A stretch of DNA of 64,000 bases from assembly GCF_019285515.1 (NCBI RefSeq), contig NZ_CP079095.1, positions 186,001 through 250,000 on the forward strand, read 5' to 3'. Positions 56,146 to 64,000 of the stretch are shown in pieces. Each line of letters opens with the position of its first letter. Position 1 is the stretch's first letter. Source of the stretch: Methylococcus sp. Mc7 (GTDB taxonomy: Bacteria; Pseudomonadota; Gammaproteobacteria; Methylococcales; Methylococcaceae). The translations under genes were made by a program, and so were the position numbers. Under the pieces are notes generated by a model that saw only the letters and a list, made by a program, of their open reading frames with translations, ran no database searches and was not told the origin of the DNA.

Positions 56146-57696
56146 ATGACGGTGGCCGACAACGTCACCCCCCGTGCCTGGATCGGCTTCTTCGGGATGG
56201 TGTTCGGGGTCTTCATGGCGATCCTGGACATCCAGATCGTCGCCAGCTCGCTGGAGCAGATCCAGGCCGGCCTCGCCGCCACCCGCGACGAGATCACCTG
56301 GGTCCAGACCGCCTACCTGATCGCCGAAGTGGTCATCATCCCGCTGTCCGGCTGGCTCAACCGCGCCCTCTCGACCCGCTACCTGTTCGTGCTGTCCTGC
56401 GGCGGCTTCACCCTGACCAGCCTGTGCTGCGCGCTGGCTTGGAACCTGCCCTCGATGATCGCGTTCCGAGCCCTGCAGGGCTTCTTCGGCGGAGCCATGA
56501 TCCCGACCGTATTCGCGGTGATTTACACCCTGTTCCCGCCCCGCCAGCAGGCGGCCATGGTGATCGTGGTCGGCATGGTGGTGACGGTGGCACCCACCGC
56601 CGGCCCGGTACTCGGCGGCTATCTGACCGAGGTCCTGTCATGGAAAGCCCTGTTCCTGGTCAATCTGCTGCCGGGCATTCTGGTCTGCCTTTCGACCTGG
56701 TTCCTGGTCGAGGTGGACCGCCCCGAATGGGCGCTGCTCAAGCGCGTCGATTTCCCCGGCATCCTCTACATCTGCGTTTTTCTGGGCAGCCTGCAATTCG
56801 TCCTGGAAGAAGGCATCCGCAAGGAATGGTTCGATAGCCGCGAGATCGTGTTCTTCAGCGCCGTGGCGGTAATCGCCGGCGGCGCCATGTTCTACCGCGA
56901 GCTGCGCATCGAGGAGCCCATCGTCGACCTGTGGGCGTTCCGTAACACCAATTTCGCGGTCGGCTGCCTGTTCAGCTTCATCATCGGCATCGGGCTCTAC
57001 ACCCTCATCGCATTGACGCCCATCTACCTTTCCACGGTGAAAGGCCTCAACAGCCTGCAGATCGGCCAGTACCTGATGGTCACCGGCATGTTCCAGTTCG
57101 CTTCGGCTTTCGTGGCGGGACCCCTGGCGAAGCGGATGGACTCGCGTCTGATGCTGGCGACGGGCATGTTCCTGTTCGGGCTGGGCACCTGGCAGAACGG
57201 CAACCTGAGCCACGACTCCGGCTACTGGGAATTCTTCTGGCCCCAGGCGCTGCGCGGCTTCGCCCTGATGTTCGCCTTCCTGCCGATCAATTCGCTGGCG
57301 CTGGGAACCCTGCCGCCGGAGGAAGTCAAGAATGCCAGCGGCCTGTACAACCTCACCCGCAATCTCGGCGGCGCCATCGGCATCGCCGTCGCCAACACCC
57401 TGATGATCCGCTGGGACAAGGCGCATTACGCCGTCCTGCGCGAATCGGTCACGCCGGGTTCCCCACAGGCCGATGCCCTGCTCGCCCGGCTGGAAACCCA
57501 GGCCGCCGCCCTCCGCGTCCCCGACCCCGCCGACGCCGCGCTCAAGCAGCTCTACGGACTGGCCATGCGGGAAGCGCAGATCATGACCGTCAACGATTTG
57601 TTCCACGTCCTCGGCCTGCTGTTCTTCGCCTCTCTCCTCCTGATGCCGCTGGTCAGAAAAGTCCGGCACGACGCCGGCGACACCGGCGCCCACTGA
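56146..57696 (+). CDS. DHA2-type MFS multidrug efflux transporter (EmrB-like)
   Basis: 516 aa, 14 predicted membrane helices. FMAILDIQIVASSLEQIQAG is motif D1 of DHA2 transporters and FLVEVDRPEWALLKRVDFPG the loop after helix 6. Exports hydrophobic compounds with the adaptor before it; drugs or toxic metabolites cannot be named. Regulated by the TetR gene by position. Confidence 0.93.
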   Translation: MTVADNVTPRAWIGFFGMVFGVFMAILDIQIVASSLEQIQAGLAATRDEITWVQTAYLIAEVVIIPLSGWLNRALSTRYLFVLSCGGFTLTSLCCALAWNLPSMIAFRALQGFFGGAMIPTVFAVIYTLFPPRQQAAMVIVVGMVVTVAPTAGPVLGGYLTEVLSWKALFLVNLLPGILVCLSTWFLVEVDRPEWALLKRVDFPGILYICVFLGSLQFVLEEGIRKEWFDSREIVFFSAVAVIAGGAMFYRELRIEEPIVDLWAFRNTNFAVGCLFSFIIGIGLYTLIALTPIYLSTVKGLNSLQIGQYLMVTGMFQFASAFVAGPLAKRMDSRLMLATGMFLFGLGTWQNGNLSHDSGYWEFFWPQALRGFALMFAFLPINSLALGTLPPEEVKNASGLYNLTRNLGGAIGIAVANTLMIRWDKAHYAVLRESVTPGSPQADALLARLETQAAALRVPDPADAALKQLYGLAMREAQIMTVNDLFHVLGLLFFASLLLMPLVRKVRHDAGDTGAH

Positions 57697-57926
57697 GCCG
57701 GCAGCGGCTCCAAACCCTCGTCCGCATCCAAAGACCGGCGCCCGGACGCCGCGATGCGTGGTTTCGCTCAGACCAAAGCGATATCACACAATATAGTTTG
57801 TCGCTGATGCGCGATTGACATTGATTCTCATAGAGTTTTCCCCTGGCTCGATTACTGCGTCGGCACATCGGCGAACCCCGGCTCGCAGTCCGCGGAACAA
57901 CAATCAAGAAATACGACGGAGGAACC

Positions 57927-58742
57927 GTGAATAGCACGAGCCATGCACAACCATCATCGCATCGCGGCGGCTCGCTTTTCGCCGGCCTCCTGCTGACGCT
58001 GGCCGCCGCGCTGGCCCCCGAGGCCGCCGTGGCCGCCGCCAAGCTCAAGATCGCCAAGGCCGTCTGGTCGGACAAGGCCGGCACGCTGACGGTCAAGGGC
58101 AGCGCCAAGGGCAACAGCGGCCCGGTCGACGTCTACGACATCAACGGCCGCCGGCTGGGCGGCGGCCAGGACGCCAGTTTCGCGCTCACCCTGGGCCGTC
58201 AGGACCTCGGCAACGTGCCTTGCGCCGTGCGGATCGAGGCGGGCGGCACCGAGGCGGTCAAGCTGGTGAAGGGAGCCCCCAAAGCCTGCACCGGCGTTCC
58301 CACCTGCAGGATCACGAACCCGGCCGAGGGTGCGTCGCTCCAGATCGGCGTGCAATCGCATTTTGAGGCCACGGCCAACAGCAGCGATCCGACGGCGCAG
58401 CCGCTCAAATATGAGTGGGATTTTGCCGGCGGGGCGATGGGGCATCCGACCGAACTCATGGCCATGCCCACCTTCATCCGCGACAACAGCCGTTACCGGG
58501 TGCGCTTCAGCGCCACCGACGCCAAGGGCCGGCGCTGCGAGGATGCGGTCGAAGTCGTCGTGGGCACGCCGCCGGCCGGCCTGCCGGGCAAAGTGTCCGA
58601 ACAGGCGACGCCAAAACTCGGCGGGGAGCTGGACGGCGCCAAGGGTGATGTCGTGGTGATGCCGGTCGAAGACTGGACGTACCAGTGCGTAGCTGACCAC
58701 GACTACCAGCCCAACCAGCAGGCGGCGTTCAATCCCCCATGA
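57927..58742 (+). CDS. Exported N-terminal part of a multihaem cytochrome (frame ends at a C5 tract)
   Basis: 271 aa, GTG start behind GGAGG. Signal peptide (LLLTLAAALAPEAAVA) followed by a beta-rich, Ig-like region (EWDFAGGAMGHPTELM, YRVRFSATDAKGRRC) without haem motifs. It ends FNPP at an ATGA overlap with the next frame. Because five C occur where six would keep one frame (NPP then MNNLTSVVY), the two frames probably were one gene. Methylococcus-type surface cytochromes have this plan. May be a separate secreted protein if the frameshift is natural. Confidence 0.65.
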   Translation: MNSTSHAQPSSHRGGSLFAGLLLTLAAALAPEAAVAAAKLKIAKAVWSDKAGTLTVKGSAKGNSGPVDVYDINGRRLGGGQDASFALTLGRQDLGNVPCAVRIEAGGTEAVKLVKGAPKACTGVPTCRITNPAEGASLQIGVQSHFEATANSSDPTAQPLKYEWDFAGGAMGHPTELMAMPTFIRDNSRYRVRFSATDAKGRRCEDAVEVVVGTPPAGLPGKVSEQATPKLGGELDGAKGDVVVMPVEDWTYQCVADHDYQPNQQAAFNPP

Positions 58743-60354
58743 ACAACCTGACCTCGGTGGTTTACCGGAAGGACCGGCTGCCCGTGGTTCTGGGGGCGGA
58801 TGCCGTCGATGTTCGCTATTCGGCGGCGTCGAACCCCTCCGATCCCGTCGGATCGGGCTCCATCAATTCCACCAGCCGCAACTGGAGCGCCTCGGCCGGA
58901 GCGGACGTGGAATACATGCTGGACGCCGCATTGCAAAAGACCGATCTGTGGGATCGGGTCGACAGGCGCGGCGATACTGTCCCTCACGCAGATGGCTATT
59001 TCAGCCGCTTCTTCGCCTGGCAGACCGCTCTCCTCGCAGACAAGACGCGTCCATGGCGCGATGAAGGCTATCTCGTCGACGTCGTGACGCCCTTCAAACC
59101 GGACGAGTCGGCCAATCCGCCCGAACACGGCGCATACATGCCCGGCTTCGACAAACCCTACGAGAGCAACGATCCCCAGACTTTTCAGCAATTCGACGCG
59201 GCAAACAGCCAGTTTGCGTCGGGCTACATCCCCGTTACCGACGTAGACGACCAGGGCCGGGTCAATCCGTTCCCGCTTATGCGGGTCGAGGTGGTCCAGA
59301 AGGGAACGGGCCAGCGCTTGGCCGCCACGGACGCAATCATGACCGCCGGTCGCGACCACCACTGCCGCGAATGCCACGCCAAGGGCAAGATTGCCGCCAA
59401 CCCTGCCACCCAGTGGACCGAGGAAGCGTTTCACTCGAGCCTTTATGGTCAGCAAAACCACCAGGCAAGTTGTGGTGAAGGGCACGGCGGACACAACCAT
59501 GGGACCCACCTGATTTGCGACTTCGCGCCACCACAATTCTTCGATCCCACCGGGCCGTCGCTGCGCGAGCAGGAAGACGCGGCGATGAAAAACATCTACA
59601 GCCTGCATGACTTTTACGACGGTCTGAACATGCTGGGACACCGGGAGACAGGGGCGTGGGAGCTCAACGAAGCCGGCGCCCGCGTCGGAGACGGCTCCTA
59701 CTACTGTTCGGGCTGCCACATATCCCCCACCCGGTTTTGGACCATGGGTGTGAAAATGTGGGACGACTATTTCGCCATGGATGAAACAAATGATTATTGG
59801 CCAAACTACACAATGACTATGCACAAGTTTCATGGCCGATTGCAGCGCGATCCGACCAATCCGGACCAAATCCGGCGTGAGCCGGGCGGTTTCCCCAAGC
59901 TGTGGGACCCGGCCCAGGGCGAAAACCCCAACACGCTCTTCCCCGTCAAGACCGCTTCGGGCGAGTCGAAACCGATGGCTGAGAATTGCCTGCAATGCCA
60001 TGCCGGCCAGCGGGAATCCTGCTATCGGGATCGCATGGACACAGCCGGAGTGACCTGCTTCGACTGCCACGGTGACATGCTGGCGCAAGGTCTGGCCTAT
60101 GAGAAATCACGGATCAGTCCCGACGGCAATAAATACCGTGTGGCCTATTATGACGAACCCGACTGCGGCTCCTGCCACACCGGCGACGCCAATGAATCCG
60201 GCACTGGCTTCTTCAGCGGCGGCATTCTGAAAAGGGCATTTGCCGCCAGCGACCTTTCAGCTACTCCATTGGAACCGAAACGGGAACGTTTCGCCGTACC
60301 CCTAACAGACCAGGGAACCCACCCGGTAGAAGACTGGATCACCGATCCGCCTAA
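58739..60354 (+). pseudogene. Multihaem cytochrome c, middle part, cut by an insertion sequence
   Basis: Frame opens MNNLTSVVYRKDRLPVVLG and runs to the ISAzo13-type element at 60355. Five CxxCH sites: CRECH (59363), CSGCH (59705), CLQCH, CFDCH, CGSCH (about 60163). A sixth-looking spot, CGEGH at 59471 beside GGHNHGTH, may be a decayed haem site. The native protein would pass through ITDPPK directly to QVPVKIVSRLYRAGKD after the element. An extracellular or outer-membrane electron-transfer protein is likely. Confidence 0.8.
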
Positions 60355-61639
60355 GGCATTGGAACAAAATAAATCTGCCATATGAATGCTACGGCAGGAT
60401 CGTATAATTCCATTCGCCATGGAAGGCATGACGCTGTATTTTGAGGCCGTCCATTTCCGCGTCGGTGACCTTGATCCCTTTGGGATATTCGCTATCGTCC
60501 AGTTCGCAATAGACCCGCAAGCCTTTGCGATTGGTCGTCGAGGCAATCAAATTCACCACGACCTCGTGACTGATGAGCGGACGACCGCGCCAATTCATCG
60601 TGATAAAGGAAAATAGGCGATGCTCAATCTGGTTCCATTTGCTGGTTCCCGGCGGGAAGTGACACACCGTGATGGCCAGTCCTAACTCGGTGGCTAATGC
60701 CTGAAGCTCCCGCTTCCATAAGCGCACACGCGAGCCATTGCTCCCACCGCCATCGGCCGTAATCAACAAGTGCCGTGCCTTCGGATAACACGGTGCGCCC
60801 ATGGAGTGCCACCAGCGGCGAATACTTTCCACCGCGAATTGCGCGGTGTCGTGATCCGTCCCGACATTGACCCAGCCGATATTCAACGTCGGATCGTAAA
60901 TGCCATACGGTGCCACCTTCCCCAGTTCGGGGTCTTGAAAATCATACACCCGAACGGCTTCCGGCTGCCCTTCGGGGCGCCATTCCAGGCCCTGTTGCTT
61001 GAAATTCCCGACCAGTTCCTTCTTCTTGGTGTCCACCGAGATGACCGGATCGCCCCGCCCTTGGAACTGCTTCACCTGGGTGTAGATATGCTCGAACTGG
61101 GCATGGCGATCCGGATGCGAACCGCCCTCCAAGGTTTTTCGATTACCTTGCAGGCTATAGCCCAGCGCGCGGAGCAGTTCGCCCACCATCCGATGGCTGG
61201 TTCGGTGCCCCATCTCAGTGAGGGCTTCGGCCAATTGCCGCGTGCTCTTACACGTCCAACGCAACGGGGATTCCGGATCCCCGCGCGTCACCGGATCAAT
61301 CAATCACTCCAAATCGGCCTTCAGGGTGGAGTCCTGGTCAACCGTCCGTTTCCGGACTGCCCCCTTCCGGCGAATACGGCCCTGAGGCAAGGCATTCTGT
61401 TGTTCCAACTCTTGGCAGCCTTGACGAATCGCCTCTCGACATAAACCGGTTTCCCGTGACACGGCCGAGATTCCGCCTCGGCCAATCGCCAGCGCCTCCG
61501 CCCCGGCAACCAAGCGCCGCAGACGCTCGTCCAGGTACCGATCGAGTTTCTCAAAGCGCTTCTTGATTGCGGCATGTTCCATACCGCAACTTTAAAACAA
61601 ACCCCTCAGTATTTGGAAGAGTTATTTTGTTCCAATGCC
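60355..61639 (-). mobile_element. ISAzo13-type insertion sequence, copy B (transposase interrupted)
   Basis: 1285 bp. Perfect 18-bp inverted ends GGCATTGGAACAAAATAA (60355-60372, and inverted at 61622-61639), flanked by direct TAA repeats (60352-60354 and 61640-61642), a 3-bp target duplication. Related to but not identical with copy A at 25.2 kb (end sequences differ beyond GGC). It sits in the cytochrome gene on the opposite strand. Confidence 0.92.
60389..61582 (-). pseudogene. ISAzo13-family transposase with one in-frame TGA
   Basis: The N-terminal part (61582 to 61307) carries the helix-turn-helix (ALAIGRGGISAVSRETGLCR) and ends ADLE; TGA at 61304-61306 lies where copy A has Arg (LERLVDP), then the frame continues LIDPVTRGDPESPLRW to 60389. 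The DDE residues are all present: VISVDTKKKELVG, LITADGGGSNG, GTSKWNQIEHRLFSFI. A single C-to-T change (CGA to TGA) explains the stop. The element may be unable to move on its own. Confidence 0.85.
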
Positions 61640-62264
61640 TAAGCAGGTGCCGGTCAAAATCGTTTCCCGCCTCTACCGTGCGGGCAAGGACTCCCATGGC
61701 AATGTCGCCTGCGGCGCCTGCCACGGTCCCGCCCACGGCGTCTGGCCGAACCGCGATCCGAGTTCGAACGACAACGTCACTGCGCTGCAGCTTCAGGGCC
61801 ACACCGGCACCATCCTGGAATGCAACGTCTGCCACACGGCGGATTCGTTCGCCAAGAAGGAGGATCTGGACGGCGGCCAGTACAGCGGCGACGCCAAGGC
61901 AGGCATCCTGGGCGGACCGCACGACATGCATCCGGTCAACGACCCGTACTGGTGGAAAGGCGCCCAGGGCGACGGAGCCAACAGCGACGGCACCACCTAC
62001 GGCGGTTGGCACAACGACTACGCCAAGCTGCCGGGCATGAAAGGGGAAGACCAGTGCGCGGCCTGCCACGGCAACGACCACAAGGGCACCCGTCTCTCCA
62101 AGACGCCGGTGGACCGGGTGTTCGACTTCCGGGGCTTCAACGCCAAGAAGCTGAAGAAGGCCGGGTTCAAGTCCAAGGTCGTCAAGGTGGCCGCCGGCAC
62201 GCCGATCGGCTGCGACACCTGTCACAGCCTGGAGACCAGCTTCAAGGGGTCGCCGGGGCATTGA
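61640..62264 (+). pseudogene. Multihaem cytochrome c, C-terminal part after the insertion sequence
   Basis: Continues the reading frame of the middle part when the element and one TAA are removed: PPK then QVPVKIVSRLYRAGKDSHG. Four CxxCH sites: CGACH (61712), CNVCH (61822), CAACH (62053), CDTCH (62212), giving nine in all with the middle part. The end SLETSFKGSPGH looks like a natural C-terminus. The ATG at 61635 is inside the element end and is unlikely to give a functional protein. Confidence 0.8.
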
Positions 62265-62372
62265 GGACGCAGTCCAAACGGCCAGGGACGGTTTTCCACC
62301 TCGGGGGAGGCTAAGCGGTAGCGGCTTCGACTTGCTCCCGTATCGGCGCCTCGCGGTGGAAGGACGCTGGGA

Positions 62373-62408
62373 AAAACGGCGGAACCGGGCAACCGGTTCC
62401 GCCGTTTT
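62373..62408. terminator. Bidirectional terminator between cytochrome and metE
   Basis: AAAACGGCGGAACCGG-gcaa-CCGGTTCCGCCGTTTT, a perfect 16-bp stem with T-ends in both directions. It lies 109 bp after the cytochrome stop and 230 bp after the metE stop on the other strand. Confidence 0.8.
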
Positions 62409-62583
62409 CATTCATTCTGAGGATCGCGGCAAGCAGCCACCCATGAAGACCGAAGTCACGTAAGGCGGATGCCGAAGGCGATCCGCCAACATCGAAATGA
62501 TCTGCGGACATCGCCGCGATATCCAACCACCCCGCAAAACCGCCCGAATCGTGGACTCACCGGTGTGAAAGCCGTTTCGGAAC

Positions 62584-62610
62584 GGCGGAACCCGAAGAGA
62601 CGGTTCCGCC
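62584..62610. repeat. Second GGCGGAACC hairpin
   Basis: GGCGGAACC / GGTTCCGCC with a 9-base loop, the same stem core as the terminator 200 bp away. Without a T-run it is probably a processing or REP-type hairpin just after metE. The rest of 62265-62637 holds no gene. Confidence 0.5.
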
Positions 62611-62637
62611 CTACCCGCTGGTTCGAAGCGCCGTTTT

Positions 62638-64000
62638 TTACGCCGCCGATTCGAGCCCCGATTTCGCCTCTCGCATCGCCCTGGCCGCCTCGACCATGTT
62701 CGCCAGCGCCTGCTCGGCCTCCGGCCATTGGCGGGTCTTCAGGCCGCAGTCCGGGTTGACCCACAGCCGCTCCGGATCGACCGCTACGCAGGCTTTCTCC
62801 AGCAAGACCCGCATCTCGGCGCTGGCCGGAACCCGCGGCGAATGGATGTCGTAGACGCCGGGGCCGATGTCGTTGGGATAGCCGAAGACACGGAAGGCTT
62901 CCAGCAGGTCCATGGCCGAGCGGCAGGTTTCGATGGTGATGACGTCGGCATCCAGCTCGGCGATGGCCGGCAGGATGTCGCCGAATTCCGAATAGCACAT
63001 GTGGGTGTGGATCTGGGTGTCGTCGGCGACGCCGCAGGAGGCGAGCCGGAACGCCTTGACCGCCCAATCGAGGTAATCCGCGCGTTCCGCCGGCTTGAGC
63101 GGCAGCCCTTCGCGGAATGCCGGCTCGTCGATCTGGATCGCCGCCACGCCGGCGGCTTCCAGATCGGCGACCTCGTCCCGGATCGCCAGCGCGATCTGCA
63201 GGGCAGTCACCGCGCGCGGCTGGTCGTCCCGCACGAAGGACCATTGCAGCATGGTCACCGGCCCCGTCAGCATGCCTTTGACAGGCTTCTTCGTCAGGCC
63301 CTGGGCATAGCGGATCCATTCCACCGTCATCGGCTCGGGTCTCGCCACATCGCCGTAGATGATGGGCGGTTTGACGCAGCGGGAGCCGTAGCTCTGCACC
63401 CAGCCGTGCTTGGTGAAGGCGTAGCCGGCCAGTTGCTCGCCGAAATACTCCACCATGTCGTTGCGCTCGGCCTCGCCGTGCACCAGCAGGTCCAGCGCCA
63501 GTGCCTCCTGCTTGCTCACGGCTTCGCGGATGGCGGCCCGCATCGCATCCCGGTAGGCCCCCTCGTTCAGCTCGCCGCTGCGGTAGGCGGCACGCGCCTT
63601 GCGGATCGCCGGTGTCTGGGGAAAGGAGCCGATGGTGGTGGTCGGAAACGGCGGCAGCCGCAGCCGCTCGCGCTGCAGCGGACAGCGCTCGGCGAACGGC
63701 GAGTAGCGGCGGAAGTCGGCATCGCTCAAACCCTCCAGCCGCCGCTTGACGGCGGGGTCATGGGTCAGCGGCGATTGCGCCCGCGCCTGCAGCAGGTGCT
63801 CCTGTTCCGCGAGTTCCGTGGCGACGGCCTGCCGCCCCAGCCGCAAACCTTTGTCGATCACGGCCAGCTCCTCCAGCTTCTGCACGGCGAAGGCGAGCCA
63901 GGCCTTGATCTCGGGATTCAGCGAGGTTTCCAGGCCCAGGTCCTGCGGCACGTGCAGCAGGGAGCAACTGGGCGCGAGCCACAGTCTCTCCCCCAGCGCC
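62638..64000 (-). CDS. metE: Cobalamin-independent methionine synthase, C-terminal part (cut by window edge)
   Basis: 454 codons of the C-terminal half are in the window; the frame is open to base 64000 ([16 protein letters not shown] is the expected sequence), and the start is outside. Zinc ligands are visible: HTHMCYSEF (His and Cys) and NPDCGLKTR (Cys). [20 protein letters not shown] opens the C-terminal barrel. Transfers methyl from 5-methyltetrahydrofolate-triglutamate to homocysteine. Often controlled by B12 or MetR, but the upstream region is not here. Confidence 0.97.
   Translation of the reverse strand, partial: ALGERLWLAPSCSLLHVPQDLGLETSLNPEIKAWLAFAVQKLEELAVIDKGLRLGRQAVATELAEQEHLLQARAQSPLTHDPAVKRRLEGLSDADFRRYSPFAERCPLQRERLRLPPFPTTTIGSFPQTPAIRKARAAYRSGELNEGAYRDAMRAAIREAVSKQEALALDLLVHGEAERNDMVEYFGEQLAGYAFTKHGWVQSYGSRCVKPPIIYGDVARPEPMTVEWIRYAQGLTKKPVKGMLTGPVTMLQWSFVRDDQPRAVTALQIALAIRDEVADLEAAGVAAIQIDEPAFREGLPLKPAERADYLDWAVKAFRLASCGVADDTQIHTHMCYSEFGDILPAIAELDADVITIETCRSAMDLLEAFRVFGYPNDIGPGVYDIHSPRVPASAEMRVLLEKACVAVDPERLWVNPDCGLKTRQWPEAEQALANMVEAARAMREAKSGLESAA

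Noticed and set aside
57815-57835. Possible Fur box and -35 (TTGACA) before the cytochrome gene
   Set aside because: Only about 11 of 19 positions fit the Fur consensus and no good -10 follows.
61635-62264. C-terminal cytochrome piece as an independent tetrahaem protein
   Set aside because: Its ATG is made by the IS end, and it lacks a signal peptide, which cytochrome c needs.

Overview
The window comes from a GC-rich (roughly 60-65 %) gammaproteobacterium. A methanotroph of the Methylococcus type is the best guess. The reasons are the haoA-haoB pair (hydroxylamine oxidoreductase-like octahaem cytochrome plus partner), the large multihaem cytochrome near the right end, heavy investment in copper and iron handling, and the ordinary gammaproteobacterial core order rplU-rpmA-obgE-proB and murJ-ribF-ileS-lspA. 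The organism call is inference from gene content; no 16S gene is present.

Layout. 0-3.5 kb: end of a DUF4143 ATPase-like protein, then a tight run VOC protein, HAD phosphatase, Rossmann protein and MgtC-like protein. 3.5-8.3 kb: haoA-haoB-ccmA-ccmB-ccmC, joining an octahaem cytochrome to the haem-export half of the cytochrome c maturation system. 8.3-13.3 kb: an outer-membrane protein, an amidase, an IS1182-type element and an adjoining truncated IS4-type transposase. 13.3-16.7 kb: a visibly less GC-rich phosphate set (PstS-like protein, lipoprotein, OprO/P-like porin with a possible Pho box). 16.8-25 kb: a DUF2490 gene with an in-frame stop, a lipoprotein, a membrane protein-GH13-GH35 run, an IS200/IS605-like end without a transposase, and a sulfatase. 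25.2-26.5 kb: an intact ISAzo13-type element.

26.6-34.7 kb is the most interesting part. It is a co-directional, lower-GC run of eight genes: a UreH-like membrane protein fused to a cupredoxin domain, a small membrane-anchored protein, a MacB/FtsX-type permease and its ATPase, a cysteine-bearing polytopic membrane protein of unknown family, a NosL protein, a TlpA-like lipoprotein, a NosL domain fused to an outer-membrane beta-barrel, and a second thioredoxin-fold protein. The content argues for copper delivery or maturation spanning inner membrane, periplasm and outer membrane. 34.8-39.2 kb continues the metal theme on the other strand: a fused FeoA-FeoB with an altered G4 motif, FeoC, a Met-rich membrane protein (possibly frameshifted) and a His-rich secreted protein.

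39.2-57.7 kb is mostly core: glycosyltransferase plus LpxH-like phosphoesterase, CbpA-CbpM, a TIGR01777 epimerase, two very small genes (43-aa membrane protein, 40-aa lipoprotein), rplU-rpmA-obgE-proB, rpsT, murJ-ribF-ileS-lspA, and a TetR regulator diverging from an EmrAB-like efflux pair with a clear palindromic operator. 57.9-62.3 kb holds a multihaem cytochrome gene broken twice: a frameshift at a C5 tract, and insertion of an ISAzo13-type element with a clean TAA target duplication. Removing the element restores the frame exactly. The window ends inside metE.

No tRNA, rRNA or CRISPR array was recognised.
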